NCBI RefSeq assembly: GCF_022829605.1
Contig: NZ_JAKSYD010000100.1
Coordinates: 62,001-126,000, forward strand
DNA length: 64,000 nt
Reading direction: 5' to 3'
From: Methylobacterium sp. E-065
GTDB taxonomy: Bacteria > Pseudomonadota > Alphaproteobacteria > Rhizobiales > Beijerinckiaceae
The notes under the pieces are model-generated. The model was not told the origin of the DNA and made no database searches. It was given only the letters and a program-made list of their open reading frames with translations. Each line of letters opens with the position of its first letter. Position 1 is the first letter of the stretch. The translations under genes and the position numbers were made by a program. Below are positions 16,806 to 25,069 of this stretch, one piece after another.

Positions 16806-17333
16806 ATGCGTCACCTGCCCCTCCAAGCGGCCACGGCCTGCGGTCTCCTCGCCGTCGGCACCGTCCTGCCGGCCGCTGCGCTGGCCGCCGGGAAGGCCGC
16901 GGTGTTCCCGGTGGAGCTGTTCGAGCCGGGCGCGACCTACGGAGCCAGGGCGCGGCCGGCCGACACCAGGAAGCTGGCGCTCGTCACAGACGAACTGCGC
17001 AAGGCGCTGCACGATCAGGCAGGGCTGGAGATCGTCGACACGGCTCCGAAGGCCGACACCGTTGCCAAGGAAGGGCCGCTGTACAAGTGCAACGGGTGCG
17101 CGGCGGACATCGGCAAGAGCCTGGGTGCGGACCTCGTCGCGACGGGTTATGTGGAGAAGGGATCGGGTCAGATCTTCAACCTGAACGTCACCATCGCCGA
17201 AGCCGAGACCGGCAAGGTGGTGCGCGGCGGGCTGGTCACGATCCGGGCCGACACCGACGATACCTGGGCCCACGCGATGCGCTGGCTGGTGAAGAACCGC
17301 CTGCTTGCCGAGCCGCTGCCTGGAAAGTCCTGA
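16806..17333 (+). CDS. DUF2380 secreted protein
   Basis: A 175-residue exported protein: signal peptide (VLPAAALAAGKAA), then AVFPVELFEPG, a YKCNGCAADIGKSLGADL segment and VTIAEAETGKVVRGG. These are the hallmarks of DUF2380/DUF3280 proteins that accompany PQQ-dependent alcohol dehydrogenase clusters. The CNGCA pair of Cys may form a disulphide or bind metal. The fold resembles TolB-N/curli-type domains that sense envelope state, but no function is established. It heads the plus-strand block and is followed after 28 bp by mfnB. Confidence 0.72.
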   Translation: MRHLPLQAATACGLLAVGTVLPAAALAAGKAAVFPVELFEPGATYGARARPADTRKLALVTDELRKALHDQAGLEIVDTAPKADTVAKEGPLYKCNGCAADIGKSLGADLVATGYVEKGSGQIFNLNVTIAEAETGKVVRGGLVTIRADTDDTWAHAMRWLVKNRLLAEPLPGKS

Positions 17334-17361
17334 GGCCCTTCACACGCTCTTCGAGTCATCC

Positions 17362-18063
17362 GTGCCCGCGTCCAACGTCCCGCTCAGACCCCTGCCCCGC
17401 CTGCTCGTCAGCGTCCGCGATCCGGCGGAGGCCGAGGCCGCACGGCTCGCCGGCGCCGACCTGATCGACGCCAAGGATCCCGAGCGCGGGGCGCTGGGCG
17501 CCCTCGATCCGGCTCAGGTCCGCGAGGTCGTGGCTCGCGTGGCCGGCGGGGCGGTGACGAGTGCTGTGGCCGATCCAGAGCCCGCTGCGATCGCCGCCAT
17601 GGCGGCCACCGGGGTTGATTGGGTGAAAACCGGTCTCGATACTCTCCGCCGGCGCGAGCCCGCCGCGTTCGCGGCTTTGGCCGCTGCGGCACCGAACCGG
17701 TTGATCGCCGTGCTGTTCGCCGAGGATGGTCCCGCGGCCGACCTGATCCCGCAGCTGGCACAAGCAGGTTTCGCGGGCGCCATGATCGACACCGCCGGCA
17801 AGCATGGGGCGCGGCTGCCCGATCTGGCTCCGCCCGGCGACCTCGCGGCCTTCACGCAGGCCTGCCGCGCCCACGGCCTGATGAGCGGCCTCGCGGGTTC
17901 GTTGCGGGTCATCGACATCGCGCCCCTGGCCGAACATGGGCCGGATTACCTCGGCTTCCGCGGCGGTCTCTGCCGCGACTTCGACCGTCGCTCAGGCATC
18001 GATCCGCTGCGGATCGCCGAGGCGCTGCGGGCGCTTCGCCCCAACCAGCGGGATGCCGCGTGA
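17362..18063 (+). CDS. mfnB: (5-formylfuran-3-yl)methyl phosphate synthase-like protein (DUF556, MfnB)
   Basis: A 233-residue TIM-barrel protein of the DUF556 family. In methanogens MfnB condenses two glyceraldehyde-3-phosphates to the furan precursor of methanofuran; methylotrophs carry homologues for methylofuran. The Schiff-base lysine regions are conserved: LIDAKDPERGALG, DWVKTGLDTL and IDTAGKHGARL. GTG 17362 is the only start giving the family N-terminus (LPRLLVSVRDPAEA). Its stop overlaps the GTG of the next gene. The product would feed formyl transfer to the Fhc complex in formaldehyde oxidation. Confidence 0.85.
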   Translation: MPASNVPLRPLPRLLVSVRDPAEAEAARLAGADLIDAKDPERGALGALDPAQVREVVARVAGGAVTSAVADPEPAAIAAMAATGVDWVKTGLDTLRRREPAAFAALAAAAPNRLIAVLFAEDGPAADLIPQLAQAGFAGAMIDTAGKHGARLPDLAPPGDLAAFTQACRAHGLMSGLAGSLRVIDIAPLAEHGPDYLGFRGGLCRDFDRRSGIDPLRIAEALRALRPNQRDAA

Positions 18064-18635
18064 TTTCGGTCATCAAGATCGGCGGCAGCCTGGAGGCGGA
18101 TCCGCACCGCCGTCGCGTGCTGCTGGCCGAGATTGCGGATGGCGCGTGCGGACGCTGCATCGTCGTTCCGGGCGGGGGCACCTTCGCGGCTCTCGTGCGG
18201 GCCGCACAGGCGCGGGAGGGCTTCAGCGACGCCGAGGCGCATCGCCAGGCGCTCGATGCCATGAGCGACGCGGCCGGGATATTTCGCGGGATCGAGCCGC
18301 GCCTCGTCCACACCCTGGAGCCCTGGGCCGAGACTGCGACCGCCACGGCGCGCGTCTGGAACCCGCGCCTGCTGCGCGCCGGGCACCCCGATATCCCGGA
18401 GACCTGGGACGTGACCTCCGACAGCCTCGCCCTCTGGCTCGCGGGACGGGTCGCCGGCAAACGCTGCGTACTGGTGAAATCCGTCGATGCGCCGTCGGGG
18501 CGTGACGCCGCCGCTCTCGCGTCAGGCGGGCTCGTCGATGCGGCCTTCCCGACCTTCGCCGCCCGCTACGGCGGACCGATCGAGATCTGGGGACCGAACC
18601 GACGGATCGCCGTCGAACTGAGGGATGCGGCGTGA
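18060..18635 (+). CDS. mfnE: amino-acid-kinase family protein (MfnE-like)
   Basis: A 191-residue amino acid kinase fold protein: the N-terminal VIKIGGSL phosphate-binding motif, VVPGGGTFA and the later LVKSVDAPS segment are typical. The short length and context match the archaeal kinase-related family that includes MfnE, which phosphorylates the aminomethyl-furan phosphate in methanofuran synthesis. It overlaps mfnB by four bases (GTGA) and the next gene by four bases, so the three are translationally coupled. Assignment to MfnE rests on family and context; another small-molecule kinase in methanopterin synthesis is possible. Confidence 0.68.
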   Translation: MISVIKIGGSLEADPHRRRVLLAEIADGACGRCIVVPGGGTFAALVRAAQAREGFSDAEAHRQALDAMSDAAGIFRGIEPRLVHTLEPWAETATATARVWNPRLLRAGHPDIPETWDVTSDSLALWLAGRVAGKRCVLVKSVDAPSGRDAAALASGGLVDAAFPTFAARYGGPIEIWGPNRRIAVELRDAA

Positions 18636-20194
18636 GCGCGCCCGAACACATCGTCTTCGTCACCGGCCGCCTCGCCCGTGCGCGGCTGGAAAAGGTCGCG
18701 GCCGGCCTCCCCGAAAAATTTCGATGGAGCATCGCGGATGCCGGCGTGAAGGTCGCGGCTTTGATGACCGAGGAGATCATCCGCCGCAGGATCAAGTTGC
18801 CCGAAGGCGCGACCCGGGTGATCCTGCCGGGCCGCTGTCGGGCCAATCCGGAGCACTTGGCCGCTCATTTTGGCGTCCCGGTGGAGCGGGGCCCCGATGA
18901 GGTGGTCGATCTGCCGGCTTGGCTCGGGCTCTCGGCCCGGAAGATCGATCTCTCCCGACACGATCTTCGGATCTTCTCCGAGATCGTCGACGCCTCGAAG
19001 ATGAGCGTCGAAGAAATCCTTGCCAAGGGCCAGGATCTGGCCCGGAGGGGCGCGGACGTGATCGATCTCGGCGGCCTGCCCGACACGCCGTTTCCCCATC
19101 TCGAAGACGCCGTGCGCGCGATGAAGGATGCCGGGCTCAAGGTCAGCGTCGATTCCTTCTCCCGCGAGGAACTCGCCCGGGGCGCCCAGGCCGGGGCCGA
19201 CTTTCTGCTGAGCCTTAACGAGGACACCCTCGACCTTGCCTTCGAGACCGATGCGGTGCCCGTGCTGGTGCCGACGCGCCCCGAAGATCTGCCCTCCCTC
19301 GATCGGGCGATCGAGCGGATGCTCAAGGCCGGCCGGCCCTTCCTGGCCGATCCGATCCTGGAGCCGATCCATCACGGGTTCGTGGATTCGATCAGCCGGT
19401 ATCGCGACACCCGCGCCCGCTGGCCCGACATCGCCATGATGATGGGCACCGGCAATCTCACGGAACTGACCGAGGCGGATTCACTGGGTGTCACCGCGCT
19501 GCTCGTCGGTATGTGCTCGGAGCTGACGATTCAGAACGTGCTGATCGTGCAGGTCTCCAACCACACCCGCCGCACCGTCGAGGAGCACGATGCGGCGCGG
19601 CGGGTGATGTTCGCCGCCAAGGCGGATTCAGCGCTGCCCAAAGGCTACGGCCGGGCGCTGCTGGCGCTTCACGACAAGCGGCCCTTCGTCCAGACGTCCG
19701 CCGATATCGTCTCAGCCGCCGCGGAGGTCCGCGATCCGAACTACCGGATCGCCGTCGCGGAGGACGGCATTCACGTCTACAACCGCGACATCCACAGGGT
19801 CGGCACCGACGCCATGGCCTTCTTCCCGAACCTGAACGTGGCGAGCGACGGCGCCCACGCCTTCTATCTCGGGGCGGAGCTGGCCAAGGCCGAAACCGCG
19901 TGGCGGCTCGGCAAGCGGTACGTGCAGGACGAGCCGCTAGATTGGGGCTGCGCCGCCGATGCCGAGGTCGAGGACGCCACCGCCTTCAAGAAGGTTGGTC
20001 ACACCCGCCATTCCGGCCCCGACGCGCCGCCCCCCGCTACTCGGGACGCGCGTCTCGTGCAGCCCGACGCCGACGCGGAGCTACCCGAGATGATCCCGGA
20101 AACGACGGCCCGCGCCGAGGCGTCGCCGGAACTGCCGCAGGGGCCGAAGACCAAACTTGTCTGTGGCCGGCTCGTGCCGGCCGATCAGGCGTGA
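18632..20194 (+). CDS. DUF6513 dihydropteroate synthase-like protein
   Basis: A 520-residue protein with an N-terminal unique domain (about 1-130), then a dihydropteroate-synthase-like TIM barrel (GADVIDLGGLPDTPF, GLKVSVDSFSREEL, PFLADPILEPIHHGF, MMGTGNLTELTEAD) and a C-terminal extension. Homologues occur in methanogens and in methylotrophs with tetrahydromethanopterin, where gene disruption in M. extorquens showed that genes of this set are needed for C1 cofactor synthesis. The exact reaction is unsettled; condensation of a pterin or furan diphosphate with an amine would suit the fold. GTG start overlaps the previous stop by four bases. Confidence 0.8.
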   Translation: MSAPEHIVFVTGRLARARLEKVAAGLPEKFRWSIADAGVKVAALMTEEIIRRRIKLPEGATRVILPGRCRANPEHLAAHFGVPVERGPDEVVDLPAWLGLSARKIDLSRHDLRIFSEIVDASKMSVEEILAKGQDLARRGADVIDLGGLPDTPFPHLEDAVRAMKDAGLKVSVDSFSREELARGAQAGADFLLSLNEDTLDLAFETDAVPVLVPTRPEDLPSLDRAIERMLKAGRPFLADPILEPIHHGFVDSISRYRDTRARWPDIAMMMGTGNLTELTEADSLGVTALLVGMCSELTIQNVLIVQVSNHTRRTVEEHDAARRVMFAAKADSALPKGYGRALLALHDKRPFVQTSADIVSAAAEVRDPNYRIAVAEDGIHVYNRDIHRVGTDAMAFFPNLNVASDGAHAFYLGAELAKAETAWRLGKRYVQDEPLDWGCAADAEVEDATAFKKVGHTRHSGPDAPPPATRDARLVQPDADAELPEMIPETTARAEASPELPQGPKTKLVCGRLVPADQA

Positions 20195-20198
20195 GCCG

Positions 20199-20789
20199 AT
20201 GCCGCTGATCCTGGAAACCATCGTCACCACGCTCTCTCCCGCGGGCGAATTGCACCTCGTGCCGTTCGGGCTGATCGGCGAGGATGACGGCTACGTGCTG
20301 GCACCGTTCCGGCCCTCGCCGACTATCGTCAACCTGGAAGCGAACCCCTGCTTCGCGGCTTCGAGTCCCCGCGATATCCGGGTGATCGCCGGGGCTGTCA
20401 CGGGGCGGCGCGATTGGCCGACCGTTCCCTGCGCGGTCATCGCGGGCCGGTGCCTCGCCGACAGCTTCGGCCATGCCGAGTTCGAGGTCGCGGTCGTCGA
20501 GGATCACGAAACCCGGCCGCGCTTCCGCGGCCGCATGGTTCACAGTGCCGCGAAGGCGCCGTTCATCGGCTATAACCGCGCGCAGGCGGCGGTGTTGGAA
20601 GCCGCTATTCTTTCCACCCGGCTCCACATGCTGGAACCCGAGAAAGTCTTGACGGAGATGGCCTACCTCGCCATCGCCGTGGGCAAGACCGCCGGACCCC
20701 GCGAACGCGAGGCCTGGGGTTGGATCGAGGACAAGGTCGCGGCGGTCATCGGCCCCGCGGCGCGGATCCTCGGTCGCGACGACCGCTGA
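20199..20789 (+). CDS. DUF447 flavin-reductase-like protein of C1-cofactor operon
   Basis: A 196-residue protein of the DUF447 family, a split-barrel FMN-binding-like fold shared by methanogens and tetrahydromethanopterin-containing methylotrophs. Visible features: MPLILETIVTTLSP start, HLVPFGLIGEDDGY, FRGRMVHSAAKAPFIGYNRAQAAVLEAAIL. It starts four bases after the DUF6513 stop. By genetics of the M. extorquens H4MPT gene set, such proteins are needed for cofactor synthesis; a flavin-dependent reduction step is a fair guess but not proven. Confidence 0.75.
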   Translation: MPLILETIVTTLSPAGELHLVPFGLIGEDDGYVLAPFRPSPTIVNLEANPCFAASSPRDIRVIAGAVTGRRDWPTVPCAVIAGRCLADSFGHAEFEVAVVEDHETRPRFRGRMVHSAAKAPFIGYNRAQAAVLEAAILSTRLHMLEPEKVLTEMAYLAIAVGKTAGPREREAWGWIEDKVAAVIGPAARILGRDDR

Positions 20790-20810
20790 TCGCGGGAGGA
20801 GAAGGACAAG

Positions 20811-21344
20811 ATGAAAAAAATAACCCTGGCCTTGGCGGCCACCGCGGCGCTGGTCGCCGCGACCGCGCAGGCCCATGGCCCGACCCGTCGCAAGATCAAC
20901 GAGTCGATCGAGATCAACGCTCCAGCCGACAAAGTGTGGGCGGTGATCGGCGACGTGAAGAACGCCGATTGGATGCAGAACGTCACCAAGACCGAGCTGA
21001 GCGGCGATCCGGCCGGTAAGTTCAAGCGAGTGCTGACGCTCAAGAACGGCGACCAGATCTCCGAGACCAGCAACAAGTTCAAGCCCGAGGACAAGCTGTT
21101 CTCGTATTACATCGACAAGGTCGACGTGAAGGATCTGCCGGCCAACGACTATTCGGCCACGATCACGGTCGAGCCCGCGGGCGATGCCAAGTCGAAGGTC
21201 GAGTGGAAGGCCGCCTTCTACCGCGGCTACATGAACAACGATCCCCCGCCCGATCTCAACGACGAGGCGTCCGAGAAGGGCGTCGGCGACTGGATCAAGG
21301 CGAGCCTCGCCAACCTGAAGGCCAAGGTCGAGAAGGGCTCGTGA
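20811..21344 (+). CDS. MxaD-like SRPBCC family periplasmic protein
   Basis: A 177-residue exported protein with signal peptide ending at TAQAHG and an SRPBCC (START-like) domain: NESIEINAPADKVWAVIGDVKNADWM, then a long helix at the C-terminus (GVGDWIKASLANLKAKVEKGS). It strongly resembles MxaD, a periplasmic factor that improves electron transfer from methanol dehydrogenase to its cytochrome c. A strong ribosome site (GGAGG) precedes the ATG. The downstream propeller gene starts at a GTG overlapping its stop. No mxa structural genes are in the window, so this is a paralogue or satellite copy. Confidence 0.8.
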   Translation: MKKITLALAATAALVAATAQAHGPTRRKINESIEINAPADKVWAVIGDVKNADWMQNVTKTELSGDPAGKFKRVLTLKNGDQISETSNKFKPEDKLFSYYIDKVDVKDLPANDYSATITVEPAGDAKSKVEWKAAFYRGYMNNDPPPDLNDEASEKGVGDWIKASLANLKAKVEKGS

Positions 21345-22291
21345 GCCCGGGCCGGGCGGCGCTCGCCGCCGCCCTCGCCCTCACGGTCAGCGTCGCCCGC
21401 GCCGAGCCGGCGCGGGAGGCCATCATCACCGCCCAGCTCGGCGGTGCGGTCGAGGTGGTGGACCTCGCTGCCGGCAAGGTGGTGCGCCGCATACCGGTGG
21501 ATGGGGCCCCGGCCGGGATCGTGCTATCGGCCGATCGCCGGCGTGCCTATGTGACCCGCCCGGAGGGGCACGGCATCGCCGTGATCGATCTCGATGCCGG
21601 CAAGCTTCTCGCCGAGGTGCCTTTGCCCGGTGGGCCGCTCGGCATCGCGGCGGATCCGCAAGGCGGCCGGGTCTACGTGGCCGATTGGTACGGGCGCCGT
21701 TTGTTCGTGCTGTCCGAGCATGAGGGCACTCTGGTGCCGGATGGCGAGATCGCCGTCGGGGCCTCCCCCTCGGGGATCGCCATAAGCCCGGACGGGCGGA
21801 CGCTCTACGTGGCCAATCGCGAGGCCGATACCGTCTCGGTGGTGGACGCGTCGGCCCGTCGCGAGATCAAGACCATCCCGGTGGGCCAGCATCCGTTCGG
21901 CATCACCTTCGACGCCGCTTCGGGCCGCGCCTACACGGCGAATGTCACGAGTGACGACGTCTCGGTGATCGACATTCCGGCTGGCCGCGAGATCGGCCGG
22001 ATCGCCACTGGTCGACGGCCTTACGTCATCGCGCTCAGTGGCGGGCGCGGCTTCGTCACCGACCAATATGCCGGCAGCGTCACCGTCTTCGACCTCACGA
22101 CGCTCAAGCCGATCACCGATATCGACGTGGGCGATCACCCAGAGGGGATCGAAGCGGATTCAGAGGGCCGTCTCTACGTCGCCAACTGGGGTGACAACAC
22201 GTTGAGCATCCTCGATGCTGCGACGCTCAAGGTGACGGCAACCATCCCGACTGGTAACGGCCCGCGCGCGTTCGGGACCTTCCTTCGGTGA
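21341..22291 (+). CDS. YVTN beta-propeller periplasmic protein
   Basis: A 316-residue secreted propeller; the GTG at 21341 overlaps the MxaD-like stop (GTGA) and begins a signal peptide (AAALALTVSVARAEP). Repeats follow the pattern VVDLAAGKVVRRIPV-GxxPxGI-DxRRAYV, six to seven blades. It is paralogous to the propeller of the lut cluster at 14238-15221. Such proteins accompany PQQ-dependent dehydrogenases and cytochromes c. The last gene of the plus-strand block. Confidence 0.82.
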   Translation: MSPGRAALAAALALTVSVARAEPAREAIITAQLGGAVEVVDLAAGKVVRRIPVDGAPAGIVLSADRRRAYVTRPEGHGIAVIDLDAGKLLAEVPLPGGPLGIAADPQGGRVYVADWYGRRLFVLSEHEGTLVPDGEIAVGASPSGIAISPDGRTLYVANREADTVSVVDASARREIKTIPVGQHPFGITFDAASGRAYTANVTSDDVSVIDIPAGREIGRIATGRRPYVIALSGGRGFVTDQYAGSVTVFDLTTLKPITDIDVGDHPEGIEADSEGRLYVANWGDNTLSILDAATLKVTATIPTGNGPRAFGTFLR

Positions 22292-22313
22292 CGATCCCCG
22301 GCCCCGAGGCCGC

Positions 22314-22514
22314 TCAGAGCGATTGGCGCCCCGGCCCCCGCCGATAGGCGACACGGGCGGCAACCAGGGCGCCGCCCACCTGCAGGAAACCGGTCTCGCC
22401 GAGGTCGGGTGAGCCAAGATGGGCCTGGATCAGCAGACGCGTGAGCGCGTTCAAGGCAAGCAACGTCAGGCAGAAAGCTGCTGCGGCGAGCAGGCTGGCG
22501 ACGAACTCGGGCAT
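22314..22514 (-). CDS. small membrane protein, unknown
   Basis: A 66-residue product with a long hydrophobic N-terminal helix (FVASLLAAAAFCLTLLALNAL) and a second weak one (FLQVGGALVAARVAY), ending basic. ATG 22514 is followed by membrane-type composition and the frame has normal third-position GC. It lies convergent with the propeller gene. I recognise no family. Confidence 0.5.
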   Translation of the reverse strand: MPEFVASLLAAAAFCLTLLALNALTRLLIQAHLGSPDLGETGFLQVGGALVAARVAYRRGPGRQSL

Positions 22515-22586
22515 CGACTCGCTCCCGTTCCGAACGAGACCAACCTAGCAAGCCATGCGCCAAGGCCAAGCTGCTGCGAAATCCGC

Positions 22587-23774
22587 TCAGCGCCCGCGGG
22601 GAGCGGCAGCGGCCGGCTTGGCTTGCGCGGGCGGTTTGGCCTGAACGGCCAGAGCTGGGCGCGGCGTCTCGACGAAAAGCCGCTTCACCGGCCAACCGTC
22701 GCTCCAGCGCTCCATATCGGCCAGCCGCGGATTGCTCTTCAGCGCCGTTGCATCCGAGCCCGAGAAGGCCGCTGCGGCTGCGAGATCGAAGGTCTTCCAG
22801 AAGCCCAGGTAATCGATCGCATCCACGCGGGCGAGGTTGACCTGCGCGACAAGCGTCTGCTGCTCGCCTGTGAGGGCCATGTCGGCGGACCAGCGGAAGG
22901 GCACAGGCTTCGGCCCGTCCTTCGGTGCATCCTTGGGCTCCGCCGCAGGCTTGATGGCGCCGCCATCGTAGGCCGTATCCAGGCCGGCCGGCGACGCCAG
23001 GGTCGCGGTGAGCGCCGGGAAGCCGTGATCGTCCGAAAGGACCCGCACGAACAGCTTGCGATCCAGGGGAACCGCGCTCGCCTCGCGCAGCAGACGTTTG
23101 GCGGCCATGTCGGCGGCCCGGGTATCCTTGTCGCCCACCATGGCAACGATGATCGTCGCCGGGTCGACCGTCGACAGATCGCCGAGCGTGATGCCCCGCG
23201 ACTTCGGTCCGCTGGCAATGCCGCCGGGTGTCATGGCGAAGATCAGTTTCGGCACAGGCAGGCCCCGCGCCTTGGCATCGGCGGCGAGATCCAGGGCCAG
23301 GGGCGCACCGGCCAGATGGCCGACCATCGCGACGCGGGTGAGATCCGGTTTGGCTTCGGCGTCCGAGGCGAGGTCCGCCAACGCGCTCTTGAGAAGCGTC
23401 TCGGCGATCGCCGGCGCATCTGCGGGCCGCGTCCGGTTCACCTCCTGGAAGCGCGGCAGGACCACGAGCCAACCCTGGCGGACCAGATGATCGATCCAGC
23501 CGCCGTAGCTCTGAGGATTCACGATCCCCCAGCCATGCAGAAATATCGCGACGGGCCGCCCAGCCTCGGGTGCAGCCCCAGCGGCGAAGAAGGCGTAGCT
23601 GCTCGCAGTGCCGCGTCCGAGGAGGCGCTTCACCACATTGGCCTTCCGGTCTCCGACGCCACCCGGCCCTTCGGCGGGTTGGGGTGGCGGCGTGGCTGCC
23701 TCGACCGCCGTGGAGCCGGCCAGGATCGTGATCGCGACCGCTGAGAGCGACCCGCGAAGAGCGGTAAGACGCAT
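22587..23774 (-). CDS. alpha/beta hydrolase-fold protein with Leu in place of the catalytic Ser
   Basis: A 395-residue secreted protein: signal peptide (AVAITILAGSTAVEAA), oxyanion-hole motif IFLHGWG, and a nucleophile elbow VGHLAGA where the expected motif is GHSxG. The codon at 23313-23315 reads CTG (Leu154). The other triad candidates look intact: MVGDKDT for Asp and DDHGFPA for His. A Pro/Lys/Ala-rich C-terminal tail (AVQAKPPAQAKPAAA) follows. It may be a non-catalytic binding protein derived from a hydrolase, or the nucleophile is lost in this lineage. It is isolated, with no clear operon partner. Confidence 0.75.
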   Translation of the reverse strand: MRLTALRGSLSAVAITILAGSTAVEAATPPPQPAEGPGGVGDRKANVVKRLLGRGTASSYAFFAAGAAPEAGRPVAIFLHGWGIVNPQSYGGWIDHLVRQGWLVVLPRFQEVNRTRPADAPAIAETLLKSALADLASDAEAKPDLTRVAMVGHLAGAPLALDLAADAKARGLPVPKLIFAMTPGGIASGPKSRGITLGDLSTVDPATIIVAMVGDKDTRAADMAAKRLLREASAVPLDRKLFVRVLSDDHGFPALTATLASPAGLDTAYDGGAIKPAAEPKDAPKDGPKPVPFRWSADMALTGEQQTLVAQVNLARVDAIDYLGFWKTFDLAAAAAFSGSDATALKSNPRLADMERWSDGWPVKRLFVETPRPALAVQAKPPAQAKPAAAAPRGR

Positions 23775-24116
23775 GAAGGGCTCGATTGAGAAACGCCTGC
23801 GCGCGCAGGATTGAGGCCGCTGAATAGCAGATTCTTACGCCTTGGCGACCCGATGCGGCATAGCCGGCCTCTGCTGTGCACCGGGCGTCTTGCATCGTCG
23901 ACGAGATGAGCACCAGGGAATTCCCTTAACGCGATGGAATCACGCCTGGACCTGGTCGGAGTCCGTCTAAAATTGGTGTATCCACGACGCTATAGTAGGT
24001 CTTTAAGATCAATATCGCTGGCCAGTTATAAAAAGAACTAGAGTAAACCCAGCAATGTCAGGTCAGGGTCGTCCGGTGCGCAATGCATCAATCGTTAGCT
24101 TGGCGCCTTCTAGCTC
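23775..24116. other. intergenic region without a gene, AT-richer core
   Basis: No supported gene in these 342 bp. The stretch about 23935-24060 is clearly AT-richer than the surroundings (for example TATAGTAGGTCTTTAAGATC and TTATAAAAAGAACTAGAG), which could be promoter DNA for the hydrolase on minus or a remnant of transferred DNA. No long inverted repeat or tRNA is seen. Confidence 0.5.
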
Positions 24117-24329
24117 TCACGTAATGCAATCGCCGGTGCTCGAATGCACAGAATCGAGTTGACGGGCCAAAACCGTCAATGAGAGCGGCACCACGGCATC
24201 CGCCTCGCCGTAAACGATGCGTAACTCGTCCCGAACCGAATCCAGAACGACTGTTTCAATAGCTTCGTCAGACGCCCACCCACCAGTGCGACTGAGGGAA
24301 TCGGCGTGATTGGCAGCAACGATCTTCAT
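24117..24329 (-). CDS. small hypothetical protein
   Basis: A 70-residue soluble protein starting MKIVAANHADSLSRTGGW, containing ETVVLDSVRDELRIVYGEADAVVPLSLTVLARQLD. No domain is recognised. The regular alternation of hydrophobic residues supports a real small protein, but the ribosome site is weak and lies in a sparsely coding area. It is followed upstream by a response regulator gene on the same strand. Confidence 0.4.
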   Translation of the reverse strand: MKIVAANHADSLSRTGGWASDEAIETVVLDSVRDELRIVYGEADAVVPLSLTVLARQLDSVHSSTGDCIT

Positions 24330-24406
24330 GGCGACGCCTGTGATCCCTAGTCGTGCAGAGAATGCCGGCGCCGGGTCCGGGTGTGGCGTACAACGACGAC
24401 CCTGCT

Positions 24407-24862
24407 TCAAGTTTCCAGGCCAGGGCTGATAATTTTACCACCCGGACCAATAATCGCCGGACCGGTGCCGTCGGAAGGACGACCCGCGGCCTGCTCGACC
24501 CAGGCCAGGATGTCCTCGGCGCGCCAGGGCTTCGGGATGAAGGTGGCGGAAACCCTCAGGTCGCTGGGCTGATCACCCGCATCGCCGGATGTCAGGAGAA
24601 CGCGCACCCGCGGCCAGGTCACGCCGATGATCCGCGCCAGCTCGAAGCCCCCGATCGGACCGGGCGTGCGGACATCCGAGAAGACGACGCTGACCTCGTC
24701 CCCGCGATCATTCAGAATGGCGAGCGCGCGGTCGGCGGTTTCAGCCTCGATGACGGTGAAACCGGTATCCTCCAGCAGCGTAGCCGCGAGGAATCGCTCG
24801 TCGGGCTGGTCCTCCACGACGAGGATCACGGGCTTCCGGCCTGTCTGTACCGAGTCGTTCAT
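24407..24862 (-). CDS. single-domain response regulator (CheY-like)
   Basis: A 151-residue receiver domain protein without an output domain. Key residues are present: acidic pair E17/D18 in LVVEDQPDE, phosphoacceptor D63 in VVFSDVRTPG, the T/S at LLTSGDAG and K in FIPKPW. The PKPW ending resembles the receiver domains of hybrid sensor kinases in Rhizobiales. No histidine kinase is adjacent, so its partner is encoded elsewhere. A C-terminal tail of about 25 residues lacks recognised features. Confidence 0.85.
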   Translation of the reverse strand: MNDSVQTGRKPVILVVEDQPDERFLAATLLEDTGFTVIEAETADRALAILNDRGDEVSVVFSDVRTPGPIGGFELARIIGVTWPRVRVLLTSGDAGDQPSDLRVSATFIPKPWRAEDILAWVEQAAGRPSDGTGPAIIGPGGKIISPGLET

Positions 24863-25069
24863 AGGCCAGGACACTCTACAGGGGCTGAACGGCGGCCGAC
24901 GCAATCGGTTCAACGCTTTATCGCGGCGATGGACCGGAGCCGCGCAGGCACCGAGCCTCCTGTGATCCTTGCACAATAGAGAAGTTGTTTTTGTGTCCTG
25001 AGTAACACAGCATTCCAGGAACGCCCGGATACGACCGAGGATTCGGCTTCCGGGCTTCAGATGCCGGTG

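Noticed and set aside
22419..23744. Plus-strand frame of 441 codons opposite the alpha/beta hydrolase
   Set aside because: The minus frame has a signal peptide and hydrolase motifs; the plus frame does not.
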